Notes: generated by a model not told the origin, from the letters alone. A stretch of DNA of 64,000 bases from Sindora glabra (GCA_020226215.1 CM035234.1:70759135-70823134); one strand, 5' to 3'. Shown: positions 11,354 through 25,204, counted from the first letter of the stretch. Program-made: numbers and translations.

Positions 11354-12779
11354 CACCTTTTATAAATTTAGAATTCAATTGTATGTCATCATATATACAA
11401 AATACTCAATAATAATTACTATCTATTTTCAATTTTGAATTATTTATAAAAAGTGATTTGGCCATGATGGAGGGTTTTGACTCAAGATTTTTATTTTCAT
11501 AAAAGAGAAGAAATTTTGCCTTTGAATATGTCTGGCAAATATGATTTTGAATATTACATATGTGCAAGCATGCATTAAATTTGAGTGATAATATCCAAAG
11601 TATTTATAAAATAATAATTCAACATTCTTTATTTTATTTGAATTCAATTTTTGTAATTGGATAGGAATAGAAATAAATGAAATAGAAGATAATGAAAACC
11701 TTATGGATTGTATAATTCTTTTTTATGTCAAACATTATATGACCATTTGATTAAAATAATAGTACCATCATATATTCTAAAATAAACAATAATTATTACT
11801 ATTTTGAATTAATTATATATGTAAGGTATATGATTTTAAAAAAATCTCTAATGGATTTGATATGAGTAACTCATAGTTTATATATTTATTTTATTATTTA
11901 TTTTGATCTAATTAATTTTATCAAATTATTTGAAATTATTTTTTATTTTAATTTAATTATTTTATCAATTTTGTATGATCAATTTTTATGATTACTTTTG
12001 AATAATTTTATGATTTTAAAACTACAATAATTTGAGATTATTGTTATTTTGAAAATTGATTGAATGATGAACAAATCTTAATCTTATAATTCCATAAATT
12101 TATTTGATTTAAATGGATAATTTAGAAAAATCATTCAAAATTATTTAATGATAAATTTGAATCTAGTGTACTTTAAGTTCGTCAATTATCACTTTTATTT
12201 TATCATAAGTACTCTATTTTAATTTATGATTTTTATAAAATTTATTATACATAATTTTTTATTAATAATCAAGAATAAATTGAATTCTAATATATATATA
12301 TTTAATTTTATTTCAATGCATTACTTGCTATTGAAAATTGCAGTTTTTGGATTGGATTTTTCTTTTCACTACTAAGCTTAATTTATGCTTAAATTGTATA
12401 AAGTTGAAATGAAATAAGAAGTAATATATCAAAATTACTCTTATCATTTTTTTATAAATTCATTATTTCTAATATTAGTTATGAGTTATTTGCTTTGGAA
12501 GTAATATAAAAAGTTTTCTAGCTTGTTAAGATATGGTCAATTTAACCTTTATGGTTTATTAATTATATATATATTTAAATTATTCAAAATAATTATTTAA
12601 ATATTTTGTATTAAATAAAGCTTAAAATTGTGAAATTTAACATAATTTAGGGCTCTTATGATCAGCATAGGAGCAATTTGTATAACACTCTATTATAGAA
12701 TGATTACATTTTACTTATTATTAATTTTGAAAGTTATTTGAACTATAGTTCTGAACATTTTTTTATTATCATCCTGGAT

Positions 12780-14945
12780 TTTTAGTTTGGAGACTTTTGG
12801 GTTGATTTTGAATAATTATTATTAAAATAAAATTATTTACATTAATTTATAAGGTCTTTGAGTTATTAATATTTACAATGTTTATAGGATTAATTTTTGA
12901 ATCTTTATATAATTACTTGTCCAAAGACAGTAATTAGAAATTAGCTTATTAAAACATTTTTTAGACATATTTTATCATCGAGAATTTATTGACCCAAACG
13001 GTGTAAATTGTCAATATTAAAATATTATCCTAATTAACTTCAATGATAGGAGTATTTTTATATATTATATTTTCTATCCAAAAAGGAAAGGATATAGTAA
13101 TTTCTTATATAATCCTAAACATTTTTATTACCTATGTGCCCATGAACTATCATGTTGCATTTTTTAATATCATGCACAATATTTTTGCTTAATTAATTTA
13201 TTTTTATTATTAAAATTATTTTAGATAATTACTATCTCAAAGAGAATTTTATTATATTTTCAGTAGTTATTTGTTAAGATTCTTATTTACTACTTTTGAG
13301 ATTTAATGCTAAAATAATTATTATATAGAGTATAGAGTAAAGAAAATATTATACCTTCTGTTAGTTAATAATAATTTGCTATCAGTTGGTTTGATAGATT
13401 ATTAATTTCTATTTCATCATTTTTATGACAAAAGGATGACATTGTATAAAAATCCTTGTTTAAAATAATTTCAGTGATACAACATTGATAATTAAGCAAT
13501 ATTTTCTTTTATAAAAAAATGTTTAGAGATTGTATTGTAATGCAAGATAGTTTTGATAATCAGTATTGGTGCATATTCTTTAGCATCCTTTAATGGATTG
13601 ATCATATTATTATTATATTCAATAATTTAATTTATAATTTTGGATATAATTTTAATATCCTAGTTCTTTTAGAAAACTTATGGGTTAATTTGAATAATTA
13701 TCATTAAAGTGAAATTATTTATATTAATTCATAAGTGTCCAAACTATTAATAAATATTTATAGGATTAATTTTTAATTATTTCACATATTTACCTACCTA
13801 AATGGGTAAATGTATGTTATAATTAAAAATGAGTTTAATAAAATAATTTTTAATTATTTTATACAATGACCTAACTAAAAGGGGTTGTTGTATTTTGTAA
13901 TTAGAAATTAGTTTAGTGAAATAATTTTATTTTTGGATTTATTTTATTATTGTATATTTTATCTACCAAAAGGGGATAAATTTGCAATAATAATGTATTA
14001 TTTTGGTTGGCTTCAATTTTAGGAGAATTTTTTACGTACTACATTTTTTACCCAAAGGAGATAATATAGTGATATTTGTATACTCCTAAACATGATTATT
14101 TTGCCTAAACTTAACATATTGCATTTAATTTTTTTTACATAATCTCTTTTGCTATAAGTATATGCTATTGGACATATGGTATTTGTGAAATTTTTTCCTT
14201 TTATATCATTTTTAGACGTGATATTTATGTTTATAAACAATTTTCATTTTACCATGAGTATGGACTAAGTAAAATGTATTATTGAATTATGTTAATATTG
14301 TTTTGAATAAAAAAAGGAACATGTTAAAGGAATCTAGTTAGAAAATTTATTCCTATATTTATCTTGATTTAATGATACCTTTAATTTTAAAAATAAATCT
14401 CTATTTTTAGTCTCATTATTTTTTTTAAATTGCATAGATTTAAGATATGTTTATGTGAAAAAAAATGATTAAAATTGAAGCAATTTGGTTGTAACAATCT
14501 TTTGATTTTGTGATCATTTATTATTTTACATTGGAATCAATCACATGTTATTTATGCTTAAAAGATCATTGTTCTGGATAATTTTTTATATCTTTGATCT
14601 TTTGAAAAGTTGGTGGTTTGTTATGGATAATTATCACCAAAGTGAGATTATTCATATTAATCATATGTAGCTACCTACCCAAAGGGGGGGTTGTTACATA
14701 TTTTAAATTAGGAATATTTCATAAAGCATATAAATTTCTAGAGTTACTCTGGTTTTTAAAATATATCTACCCAAAGAGGATATGTTTTTAATGTTAAGAT
14801 ATGCTCTTGGTTGGCTTCATAATTAGGGAGGTCTTTTATATATTAGGTTTTCTTTTTGAAGGTAGATTGTAGTAATATGCATTACTCATATGCCTATGAA
14901 TTAAAAGTTACATTATTGCTTCTAATATTATTTATTTTGCTTTTA
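12780..14945 (+). repeat. Three degenerate long tandem repeats inside the copia-type element
   Basis: Three blocks at about 12780-13200, 13670-14160 and 14610-14945 share the same ordered landmarks: TTTGAATAATTATYATTAAAG, then ACCTACCYAAAGGGG-like words, then GGTTGGCTTCAAT followed by TAGGAG, then a TTTTCTATCCAAAAAGG-like word, and finally CTCCTAAACAT with TTGCATTT. The unit is several hundred bases long. No protein frame is conserved across copies, which argues for a non-coding structural or decayed role. Confidence 0.6.
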
Positions 14946-16566
14946 TGGTAAAAGTATTATTTCTTTAATTAATTATTTTTAAGGCATAATCAAAGTATGT
15001 TATTTTAATTTAATTATAATGATAAACTTGTCTAGAAGGTCTATTTCTTAAAGAAAATAGTTTTTTTATTTTGAATATCATATTATCTTCTATATAACTA
15101 AGTTAATTGAAAGAGAACTTAATACATACTATACATTTCGCTCAAAGGGAAATTTATATGTATTGGGAACATTTTGCATAAACCTTGTTAATATATTAAA
15201 AAATTTTATTTATTATGTGTTATTAAATGATTTGTGCAACTAAATTTAGCTCTCTTATATTTTGAAGAGTTATTAGATGAATTAATTTTGAGAATGACAT
15301 ATACTATTGTTAACTTTAGTTACATGGTGATGAAGTTGAATTTTATATTGTTTATGACATTATAGCACATTAGTTATTCAAATATAATTTTTTCCTTTCC
15401 TTCTTTGGAGTGGAATTACATATAACCTTTTTAAAAAATTATATTTGATAAATAAATTACTAGTCAATTAGTGCAAATAATATATTTTGAAACAATGTAT
15501 CCATTTTTTTAGAATTGTACTGAATCTTCACATTAATGGGAGTTTAATTTAATATTATCAAATTTAATTTGTATTACAAAATGTGATACCTATGTTCAAG
15601 AGCTTATTTTGGTTAAAGATTATTTGATGATATTTGAAATTACTTTACTTTGTAAAAGTGCATTTAAGTATTAAAATATGTTTACATAATTTAGTTTGTA
15701 ATAAGTTATATGTTATTATATACATTTAGTTTGTCAAAAAATATTTATAATAAAGAGGTGCAAATCTCATTAAATCCTCTTTTGCATATATAATATTTGA
15801 ATGTTGAATTAATTTTCATCAAGCATATTTTTTTACTAATAGCAATAAATTCAACATATAAGTTCTTTAAGTACAGTATAAAGTAACTTATAAAGTTCTT
15901 GATATATGTATTGTGAATCTTTTTTTTTTCAATTTTTATGAGATACTTTTTTGGTCAATAGTATATGTTGTTATGATGAGAATTTTTTAAATAATTTTTA
16001 TTCATACTTGTTATGGTAATCTCTAGAAATATATTTTAGAAAATTCTCTTGTTACATTAACTTGGTAGCAATTTTAATATCTAATTTTGATAATAATGTA
16101 AATAACTTGCTCATGATACTAAAGTTAATTATATAATTAATTTCTTTTGATTATTAATTTGTTTTATTATATCAAGTTGATGATTTAAGAAATCATACTT
16201 TTACGTACTACTAAAATATATATGTGAAATTTAAACATTTTCTCTTAATGCAAGGTTCTTCTATTTATAAGATGTTTAAAAACCTATTAAGATATGTGCA
16301 TTCAATTTTATTTTTATTTTCTTATAATATGCTTGATTAATGGGAGTTCTATATTATATAAAATATTTAATCTCAATTGATAATTATAATATGTTTATCA
16401 ATACACAAGATGGATATGTCATGTACATTATTACACAATTTACTACTTTTATCATACTTGCTATTGATCATATCGGTATATTATTGTGCACTTACATATG
16501 CAATTTGTGCATTCTTTATCAATATATGTATTTTCATATTGTGAAATATATTAATTATTATAATTA

Positions 16567-17010
16567 TAAGGACTAAAACTTGGTGCCAGTCATTAGCTCC
16601 TGAACTTGCATATATAATTTCTATACACATCATATTGGGATAATGAAAATTGCTTAATAAAGGCTAAGTACCAAGTCCAATGTTATTTTGTATAATACCT
16701 TATCAGGACTAAGATTTATTATTTATTAATTAGTTCTTGATATGTATGTGTGTGTGTGTGTGTATCTTTATATCTTAGTTGACATCATTTTTTAAACTTT
16801 AAGGCATTCTAACAATAGATTTATCAAGACTAAGATTTGGTGTCAAATATTAGTTCCTAAGTTATATATTTATCTCTTAATTAATATTATTATAAAACTT
16901 AGAGATGTTCTATCTAATAAATTTATGAGGATTAAGAGTCAGTGTCAGTTGTTAGCTCTTATGTTTAATAATTATCTCTTAATTGACATTATTTTGGGAA
17001 TTTTGAGATG
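16567..17010 (+). repeat. Tandem repeat of about 100-120 bp near the 3' end of the copia-type interior
   Basis: Units begin at about 16567, 16705, 16827 and 16928 with a consensus like GGACTAAGATTTGGTGTCA, then TTAGTTCCT, then TATCTCTTAATTGACATTATT. A partial unit lies at 16661. A (GT)n tract (16745-16763) is embedded in the second full unit. Confidence 0.7.
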
Positions 17011-17407
17011 ATTAAATTTATTGTTGCTAGAAATTTTCTCTATCTTATTATTAAGCTTGTTATAGAGAAATCATTGAAGACTGATTAGAAAATTAGCATG
17101 TTTTGTTAGATCACATAATTGATGATATTTTTCTTGCTACACTTTCACATTAATGACTCATATTTAAGTAGTTAATAATATATGTAACCATGGAAGGTCT
17201 TGTGTTGATGATAAAGCAAATATTGCCATGATTTAATATTGTTGGTTACTTAAGTGTGAGTTATGTTTTAGGTATCAACTCTTGGATGGTGTATTTTCAA
17301 AGTTGTGGCCATGTGTTCAAAATTTTGTATTCAGCTTGAGAGTCATTTTTATATAAAATATTTTATAAAATAAACTATTTACAATTAATGTTGCCCAAGT
17401 AGGAGAA

Positions 17408-17866
17408 TGTTAAAATTTTTTATATGGGCTATTATTAATTATAAGCATTTATTTTATTTTTTTATAAAACTAATTAAACAATGATCTAAGTGATTTTTCA
17501 TTTCCCAAAGCCCAATTATTAAAAGTGATCTATTACTTGGACTTCTAGATACTTGATTTTAGATTAATGTGTTTAGTGGCTAAAGTGTAGGCTTATATCT
17601 TTTTTGGCTTATAATAGGAGAGCTTGATAGCATTTTATTTATATTGACTAAGTTCTCTTTCCACTCCTAACCTAATTCATTCATTGACTTTTTCTATTGA
17701 AAGCCATATATTCTTTGAAAAAGAGAGGAAGATCTATACCTATAGTATTCATTTAAATACTACCTTATTTAGGAGAATTAAATTCATAATAAAGGTATGT
17801 TTTTGCATTAATTTTATTTTCATGGTGTCCTAAATTATATACAAGTTTTAATTTAAAATTCTTATA
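17408..17866 (+). repeat. 3' LTR of the 7-kb copia-type element
   Basis: Starts TGTTAAAATTTTTTA directly after the polypurine tract and ends ATTCTTATA, where the terminal CA has become TA. See the 5' LTR for shared landmarks. Confidence 0.85.
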
Positions 17867-17871
17867 AGTCT

Positions 17872-18466
17872 AGAAAACTGAAGCTCTCCAGATGGTGAGA
17901 GTAATGAATATGGAAATGGAATTGCAAATTCCAACTATTGAGACTGGATTTGAAATTCCTTACCTTATACTACAACAATTGTAGATCGAAATTCCATGTG
18001 TTTTGGAAATTCCAATATGGAATACCTAAAAAAGGTATTTGTCTAATTTACAATTTAAATGCCTTATAAAATTTCAACTTCTACCTAAAATATTCCATGG
18101 AAACATAGGGTTAAAATTTCAAAATTAGGGGTAACATGACAAGCTTTGAAATGATTAAATTAAAATTACTCAATTACAACCATTCATTTTTTAACAAATA
18201 TAATTAAACAATTTTAATTTAATCATTATTGAAATTATCATAAAACCTTAAATTTTGAAACTCATTGGATTACTATAGAATTTACCATTTTATATTCTTT
18301 ATCAAGACTTTTAATGTGACTAATTTTAGTGGTTTTCCACTAAATTTAAGTGGGGGTAATAACCTTTCCCAAATAAAACTTTTAGAAAGCTAGTATTATA
18401 TACATAAGGAGTTTCTTCGCTAGTGTAGGCATTTGCCCATATTCATTTAGCCTAGGTTCGCTCCTA
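17872..18466. other. Intergenic DNA
   Basis: Contains several GGAAATTCCAA-type words and their complements between 17910 and 18110. This suggests a remnant of an inverted-repeat element, but no ends could be fixed. Confidence 0.35.
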
Positions 18467-18861
18467 TGTCATAAATCAATCTTGTGCACCAAATGAGTTA
18501 GTAAAAGAGATCCATTTTGGGGTGAAACTTAGTAAATAAATTAAGCATATAATAAAGGTTTTGTAACCCAAATTTAGGATCAATCTAACTTGTGTGTTAT
18601 TTTTCAAAATTTTCTTATTTTAGGGTTTTTCTTATAATTTTGACCAAGGTAATTTGTTCAATGTTAGTAACAAAGCATATAGTTGTGATCCTTGGATTTT
18701 TATCTCTTTCGCAATATATTTGAGTGGTAAAATTTTGCCTAAAGTTTGTAAGAAAAGCTCTTATGCCAATTCAAAAAATGTATATCTACTATTATCAAGA
18801 GGACTTTAGCTTAGAATGCTCTTATGTTTATGCTTGTGAATATATCTACCATGTTAAAAAA

Positions 18862-19950
18862 TGATGAATGTTGAATGTTTCAATGCAATTAAGAATGCAC
18901 TTAGGAATCTTGAGGGAGTTGTAGAAGCCATAAGAAATATGCAAGCTAAAAAGATCCTTGAACTCTTCTAGAGGGCCTAAAATTGGGAAACTCTTGAAAA
19001 GTGAGTCAATATTCTTGAAGTGACTAAAAGGGTTGATGGCTCAAGGAGTAGTGGTACTCTACAAATTAATGAGCAACTTGTTACTATTAAAAACACCCAA
19101 AGAGAATTAGGGGATGCTTTTAATAACCTTTCCAATGAGGCAAAGGATGTTATAGCGACTTTTCAAACGGAGATAGGTGACCTTGCAACCATTGTAAAAA
19201 TTATGATGATGACCTTTGGTAACAATCCACTATTGTGCCTTAAAGCATAAGGGGAAATGAAGGTCCCCAAACTGAAGCCATATGCAAGAAAGAAGAATGC
19301 CTAAAAGCTTAAGAATTTTTTATTTAACATGGATCACTACTTTTATGCTATAGGAATAGATTCTAATGAGTCAAAGTTAAACTAGGCCACAATGTTCCTC
19401 ATAAGTTTTACCAAGGTTTAGTGAAGGACAAAATACCAAGAGATTTAGATAGGGAGATGCCATATTCATACATAGGAAAAGTTAAAACAAGAGTTAAAGG
19501 TGCATTTTTATCTCAAGAATATTGATTACTTGGCAAGACACAAGTTATGGAAGCTATAAAAAAACAAGCTTAATCCAAGATTACATGAAAAAGTTCATAA
19601 GTATCATGTTAAACATCAAGGACATAACCAAAAAGATAAGCTTTCCTATGTCAATGGCCTTTCACATAAAACTTCCATAGAAATTCAAATGAGATAGGTC
19701 CAAAGCCTTATTAAGGTGGTGACTATGGCAAAGTGCCTTTATGACTATGCCATTAGTGCCCCCTTTAACAGGAACTTTCAAGGTAGCACCTTTAATTCTC
19801 TTAAAAAATTTGTGGTTAGTCAAGTAAAAAAGGCAAGTCTAAGTGTGGGGAAAAGAGCAGTAGATTGTCCTTTAACTTCTAAGCATTTATGTCATCTCAA
19901 GTTTCTAACAACAATGAGAAGTCAAAGGCTTTGTTAATTTTTTTTGTCAT
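18862..19950 (+). pseudogene. gag pseudogene of the short gypsy element
   Basis: The reading shows, in order: NTQRELGDAFNNLSNEAKDV and FQTEIGDLATIVK (19087-19200), the coiled-coil-like N-terminus of a widespread plant gypsy gag; MKVPKLKPYARKKNA with KLKNFLFNMDHYF (about 19258-19340), the start of the gag core; YMKKFISIMLNIKDITKKDK and LSYVNGLSHKTSIEIQMR (about 19585-19695), the core end. The frame then passes through VTMAKCLYDY and ends in a lysine-rich tail. Several stops and frame changes interrupt it, so no full protein can be made. Around 19945, FFCHGPYKMMECLKNYTLSA resembles the single CCHC zinc knuckle that closes gag in this lineage, with the first cysteine lost. Confidence 0.78.
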
Positions 19951-20882
19951 GGGCCATACAAAATGATGGAATGCCTAAAGAATTATACCCTAAGTGCTTT
20001 ACAAGCCAAATTATAAGAGAATAAACAAGAGAGCAATAAGGGTGATATTAAAAATTTTGACTATGAAGGTGAGTCTTACATTATGGTTAAGGCATTTTGA
20101 GATATGGAACATTATGAGTAACATCACCAACAACATGGAGTGGAAAGTCCTACTAAGGGTTTGCCACAATAAGTTTGGTAGATTAGTGGGGTACCAACTA
20201 ACATTTATTTTGCATGATTATGTGTAAAAGCATGTTCTTTCACCTAGTTAGGTGCCACATCTAGTAGAATGTTTTAAGAAGGAAAATCCTTTAAGAGGAG
20301 CCTATGATAATGCCAATAGGCTTATATATATGCAAATAGCATTAACATAGAAGTGCTCGACAAATATTTTAGGATTGTGCATGTTAACTAACCTAGTTGC
20401 AAGGACTAAATTAGGGCAATGATTATTAATATGCACACTACTTTGAAAATGTTATTATTTTTGTCACAAGAGTAGCATGTAGCAATGAATTTGGAGTGCA
20501 TGGGCATGTGTTGCTAGAATAAGAGTGACGGCTTTTTGTTCAACCATATCATTCATGATAAAGGGATACCAACTAGGTGTCAAGTTCAAGTTTGAGAGTT
20601 CAAGATGCTATGAAGGAAAAAGCTTTTCTTCTTCAATAACAACCTTAAGGAGACAAGCTAGAAGAAAGCCAAGGGAGAAGCTGAAGTGAAGCAAACTTAA
20701 GATATTTTAAAGATCTTTGTCAAGTCATGGTGTTGAAGACAATTTGCTCATTTACAAAGCTTATATAAACAAGTAGAAAGATCAAGGGGAGAGCTCAAGG
20801 TAAGAAAATTAAAGATGCTCATGAGAGCTATGTTTGACTTAGTCATCAATGAGAACATTGAAAATTTTCAAGTGGAGAAAAA
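19950..20882 (+). pseudogene. Degenerate region after gag, identity uncertain
   Basis: Between the zinc-knuckle remnant and the 3' LTR the sequence is codon-like in composition but split into short frames. No DTGA or DSGA protease motif and no reverse transcriptase motif was found. It could be the remnant of a protease domain or 3' untranslated sequence of a gag-only element. Confidence 0.35.
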
Positions 20883-21078
20883 AGTCACAAGTCAACCTTA
20901 TGAACCGAATAACTAGACAAACAAGCTCTATTTAAGATGAAACTTGGTAGATAAATCAAACATATGATAAAGCTCTTGCAACCTAAATTTGGAATCCATC
21001 TAATTTGTCAACTATTTTTTCAGATTTTCCTCATTTTTTTGCTTTTCTTGTATTTTTTATTAAAGTAATTTGTCTAGT

Positions 21079-24000
21079 TGATATGACCCATTTGATCATA
21101 ATCAACATGGAACCTATAAACTAATTCCAATAACTTGACAAACCAATTAATTGGATACACATCCTATGACTTAATAGAGATGTTCATAACTTTATATGAC
21201 CTAACATGTTATGCAACCCCTAGAATTCACAAATAGAGGTTCCTTTACTCACAATGCATGTGGGAATATCATCTTCCCAATATGTAACCTATGGTTCCAT
21301 AATCCTACAATATGTATTGTAGTATAAACAATAGTTCAATTTTTACATACATATGATGCTTAAGTACACAACTAATGAACAACACTCCTCTTAATTGTCA
21401 AACTTGGCAACTTGATCATTTTGGATTTCCTCAAGCTTAGCTTATTTTTGAAAATTTTTTTATTGACCTGGAAATATTAGAAAATAAAAATAAAGAGTGA
21501 GTTTTACAAATTCAAAGAATGTATATCTAACTAACTTCAATTAGTCAAGATATTTAAAAGAAATTATGATAAAAAACAATTTAAAGCATTTGCAAGTAAT
21601 AATTATATGAATCTTGCACCTAGCTTTTGGCCATAAAACAATTAGCTACAAGCTTAACCTTTCTTTCAATTCGTGATCATTTCAATAGCTTAATAGGTAA
21701 AGGCATCGTTCCTAGAATCTAGCAAAACTTTCTTCTCATATTCTACAAGTCATTAAATAAAAAGGAAATCACAAATCATTTGCAATCTCATATATGAAGG
21801 CACATGTACATATTATCATCATTCATTGAAATATATTGTATCAATAAAATAAGTAAAGAAGAATTAATTTAAACTAACTAGTAATGAATGATAATAACTA
21901 AAAAATAAATAATAACAATTAGCTTGCCTTATACTTGTTGGTCCAACTTTTCCATCATAGTTCTAACATTACTCTTCCTAGTATTTTTTTTATCACAATT
22001 GGTAATCAGGATCTAGCATAATCATTTTGTTTCAATCTTGCATTCATCATCATAATTCAACATTATTCCATTTCTTATAATCACATTTCAACATCCTACT
22101 ATATTTTCATTAACACATTTCATCACTTTGTACATCATCATGTCAACCTTTTTCTTTGTTCACATTACAATAAAATATGCCCATTAGCATTATTTAATTC
22201 AATCACAATTTAGAATCTTTCCCTATAACATTTTTAACATAATCATAATTAAAATTCATATGATTTTCAATTCACACACATGTAGAGATTAATACCATTT
22301 AAGTAATGCAACACACAATTATTCATCAACAAAGGTCCAATTCAAGATATAACATCATAATTAGTACACTTTTAACAAACCACCCAATTTAAGAGAGCAC
22401 ATCAAAACTAACAATACTATATTTAGTCCTATGAACACTAAAGGATTCAAGCAATGAATTGTTCAAGAAGTAACATAACTCATATAATAGTTATAATTAC
22501 TATAGTGATAGTACATAAACCTTCATAGGCTAATTCAAATACTAATTTCTTAGTCAATGGTGTTCAAGAATTTTATTGCTATAAGTATAAAACCAAACAT
22601 AAATATGTAATTTTAGTTGCACTAAGAATTCCTAACAAATATGCTTGTGTTAATCCAAAATTAGTGAAAATAAAAGCATCGGTGGATATACACTCATCTT
22701 ATAGGATTCTCTCTTCTAGAATTCCCCAAGCTATTAATTTACTTTGTTCATTTCTTTTTCCTAATATCAAATTTTCAAGATTTAGCATGATTATGTCATC
22801 ACTAATTATCTCCCATCACAAATTTCTATTCTAATATAGTACTTTTCCTAAGTTAATGTTTTAGACAACTGTACTTCTTATATTTTCCATCTTATCTCAA
22901 GAATTCAAAACCACAAACTAAAATATTAAAATTTCTAATTTAGAATTACTTACCACCTTCAAAAGAGGTTACTAGCGATATCAATAACACTAGGGCAAAG
23001 GGGAGCAATTGAAAATCCCAATTGGAATTGTTGTTCTATAACTACACAACACAACCATGCATGATGCTTAATTCACACCTCTTGCAAACTACCATTGCTA
23101 AAGGACTAGGCAATAGTGGTGATGGTGTTTGGCAATGGGAAGCAGTAGAAACCAAGAGAAAATCAAAGAAGAAATAGCAAAGTAGAGATATAAGGAAAGA
23201 ATTAAGAAAGAAAGTTTAAAAGAATAAATAATAGAATTGATGAGGATTATTTTTTAATGTTTGTGAGATATGATTTAGTGTTTCTCAGGCACTATGGGCT
23301 CACTCTTTAAGTCTAAATCTCTGTTGTGAATTCGGATTATTACATGCAGCGGAATTTTAAAATTTTGATCCGAATTCTACCTAGGCTCTATGCAAAAAGC
23401 ATAAGTCAATGATTAGGGTTTTACCTATTGGGCACTCGTGTTTCTACTGATCAAAACTTAAGAGCGGATGAATCAAACGCCGGCTGGAAGGTGCAGCGTC
23501 TCTACGGTATCCACACGGAGTGAACAATGACCTCTCACCCTCCACGCATCTGCTAGGATGCGTTTTTCTCTTTAAGAATTAAGATTGGATATTTTCTGAG
23601 TGATTTAGGGTTTATATGGAAGCTTAAAACGTATTGTCAAAGTGCTGCCCTCAAGTCCCTTTTTATAGAATTTAGGCAAGCTATAATCCTAGTCCTACTA
23701 GGATAATGCTTCCAAAATCCTAATCACACTTAACAACTCATCTTATCCTTATTCTAGAGATAATGGGAAGAGATAGGACTTATCTATTAATTATCTAATA
23801 TTAGATAATAATATTATCTCATAATATAAATATCTTATTATTAGATAATTGCATATAGTTATCAAATATCAAAATAATATTATCTCATAATATATTTATC
23901 TAATATCTGATAACGTAATTATTTAATATTACTTTAATATTAAATAATATCACATAATATTATATATATATATATATTACGTGAATAACTTATTATTATT

Positions 24001-25204
24001 CTTAATAATAATATATATGCACGAAAATAAGTCCAATTAATTGGATATTAATATAATTAAAGTCTAATTAATTATTGTCTTATTCCTACTCCTTTTGTGT
24101 GACCCTGTAGGTTCTTACTACGTTGACAATGACTCATTTATTGAGCCATAGACAGTAAGCGGTATCTAGCAATACATCACTGCCACTCAAGTAGTAAGAA
24201 TGTCTGTGATTCGACATCCACCTAATACATGATCAATGTTTTGTATCATAACCCTTTTATAATAATATCCAAATTGAACTGGAGGCATGGAATGTGTTAT
24301 CCTCGTCAATGTTCAATTTATATTTCTTGATACTGAGTAAACTTAAAATAAATAATTAATATCACATATTAATTCAACTGAGCATGACTATGCATTTCTA
24401 AGTCTCACTCAATCAAGGGGCCCAAGGATATTTCTATTTTATACAAGAGTAACAAAATCCCATTTACATCACTCACTTTCCTCTACACGATTTATGACAC
24501 ACCCAATCAATGCCCTACTTGTCATCCTGATTAAAGGTGATATAGGACAATATTAAAGTGAGTAATTCCTCATGTAGGGAACCGTAGTAACTTCAGGTCA
24601 AAAGTTTATGTATATTTGTGATCATATGAGAATAACTTATGACACGTTTATCCATGCAATATTCTCATAGTGGGTCAGTCCAGTACATTGTTCACTAGCA
24701 ATGTACTCATGTATTGACTTGATATCACATATCTATGATTCGAATCATCAATCACTATACATGCTAGTCTCGATGTATTATTACTATCCTTTTCGTAATA
24801 ATACTTTACTAGGGGCATTTTAGGAATAGCAAAGCTATTCCAAGGATAATTATTATATTAAGTTATAAATTACGCATAATAATAATAAAAATAAAATATA
24901 ATAATTAAATTACCTAAAATAAAATATAATACATTGTGTATAACTTCAATCATCTTATATGATTGGTTCTAGGACACACACCAACAATCTCAACCTCACT
25001 TTTCTTAACTAACCTTCCAAAATTTAATCTTAACCCTTATTTTTTAACTACTATTCTACTTGGTCAAGATAATACTCCAATTAATTTAATTTTTAAATTT
25101 TTTAAAATAATATTATTTTTATGAATAATTATTTTGAAGTCTAAAATTGTAAGAAATGTTAGTTTTGGTCAAAAATTTAATTTATTATTAGTTGAGGTAT
25201 TACA
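21079..25204 (-). mobile_element. Tekay-like gypsy solo LTR (about 2.46 kb without its own insert)
   Basis: Plus-strand ends are TGATATGACCC and GAGGTATTACA. Reversed, this reads TGTAATACCTC...GGGTCATATCA, the same end pattern as the LTRs of the chromovirus at 44192-50093, which sets the orientation as minus. No primer site, polypurine tract or second LTR adjoins it, so it is a solo LTR. It interrupts the 3' LTR of the gag-only element. Flanks CTAGT (21074-21078) and TTAAT (25205-25209) agree at 3 of 5 bases, both changes being transitions. A copia solo LTR is nested inside at 23322-24986. Confidence 0.7.
23322..24986 (-). mobile_element. Copia-type solo LTR (SIRE-like), 1665 bp, perfect 5-bp target duplication
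   Basis: The ends are TGTTGTGAATTC and ACACACCAACA, with terminal TGTTG/CAACA inverted repeats. ATCTC flanks it exactly (23317-23321 and 24987-24991). Read on the minus strand it begins TGTTGGTGTGTGTCC, the usual start of SIRE/Angela-type LTRs, so minus orientation is inferred. No internal region is attached. The perfect duplication makes it the youngest layer in this nest. It is visibly more GC-balanced at 23330-23600 than its host. Confidence 0.88.

Larger units (their letters stand above)
10890..17866 (+). mobile_element. Complete but non-coding Ty1/copia-type LTR element (LARD-like), about 7 kb
   Basis: Two LTRs in direct orientation (10890-11339 and 17408-17866) start TGTTARAATTTTTT and share text along their length. 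A primer site TGGTATCAAAGTC begins at 11342, two bases after the 5' LTR. A polypurine tract CAAGTAGGAGAA directly precedes the 3' LTR, the usual copia arrangement. Flanks GGTCC (10885-10889) and AGTCT (17867-17871) agree at 3 of 5 bases, both differences being transitions. The roughly 6-kb interior has no long reading frame and no recognisable gag or pol. It carries two families of degenerate tandem repeats instead. It is best described as a large non-autonomous derivative; extreme decay of a coding copy cannot be excluded. Confidence 0.82.

Noticed and set aside
16340..16576. 78-codon frame with a tyrosine/isoleucine-rich product
   Set aside because: AT-rich interior of a retroelement; no family resemblance.
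10560..18110. Inverted-repeat element (TTGCGTTTGGATGGA) hosting the 7-kb copia-type element
   Set aside because: The expected complementary end (TCCATCCAAACGCAA) was not found to the right, so the host element cannot be supported.
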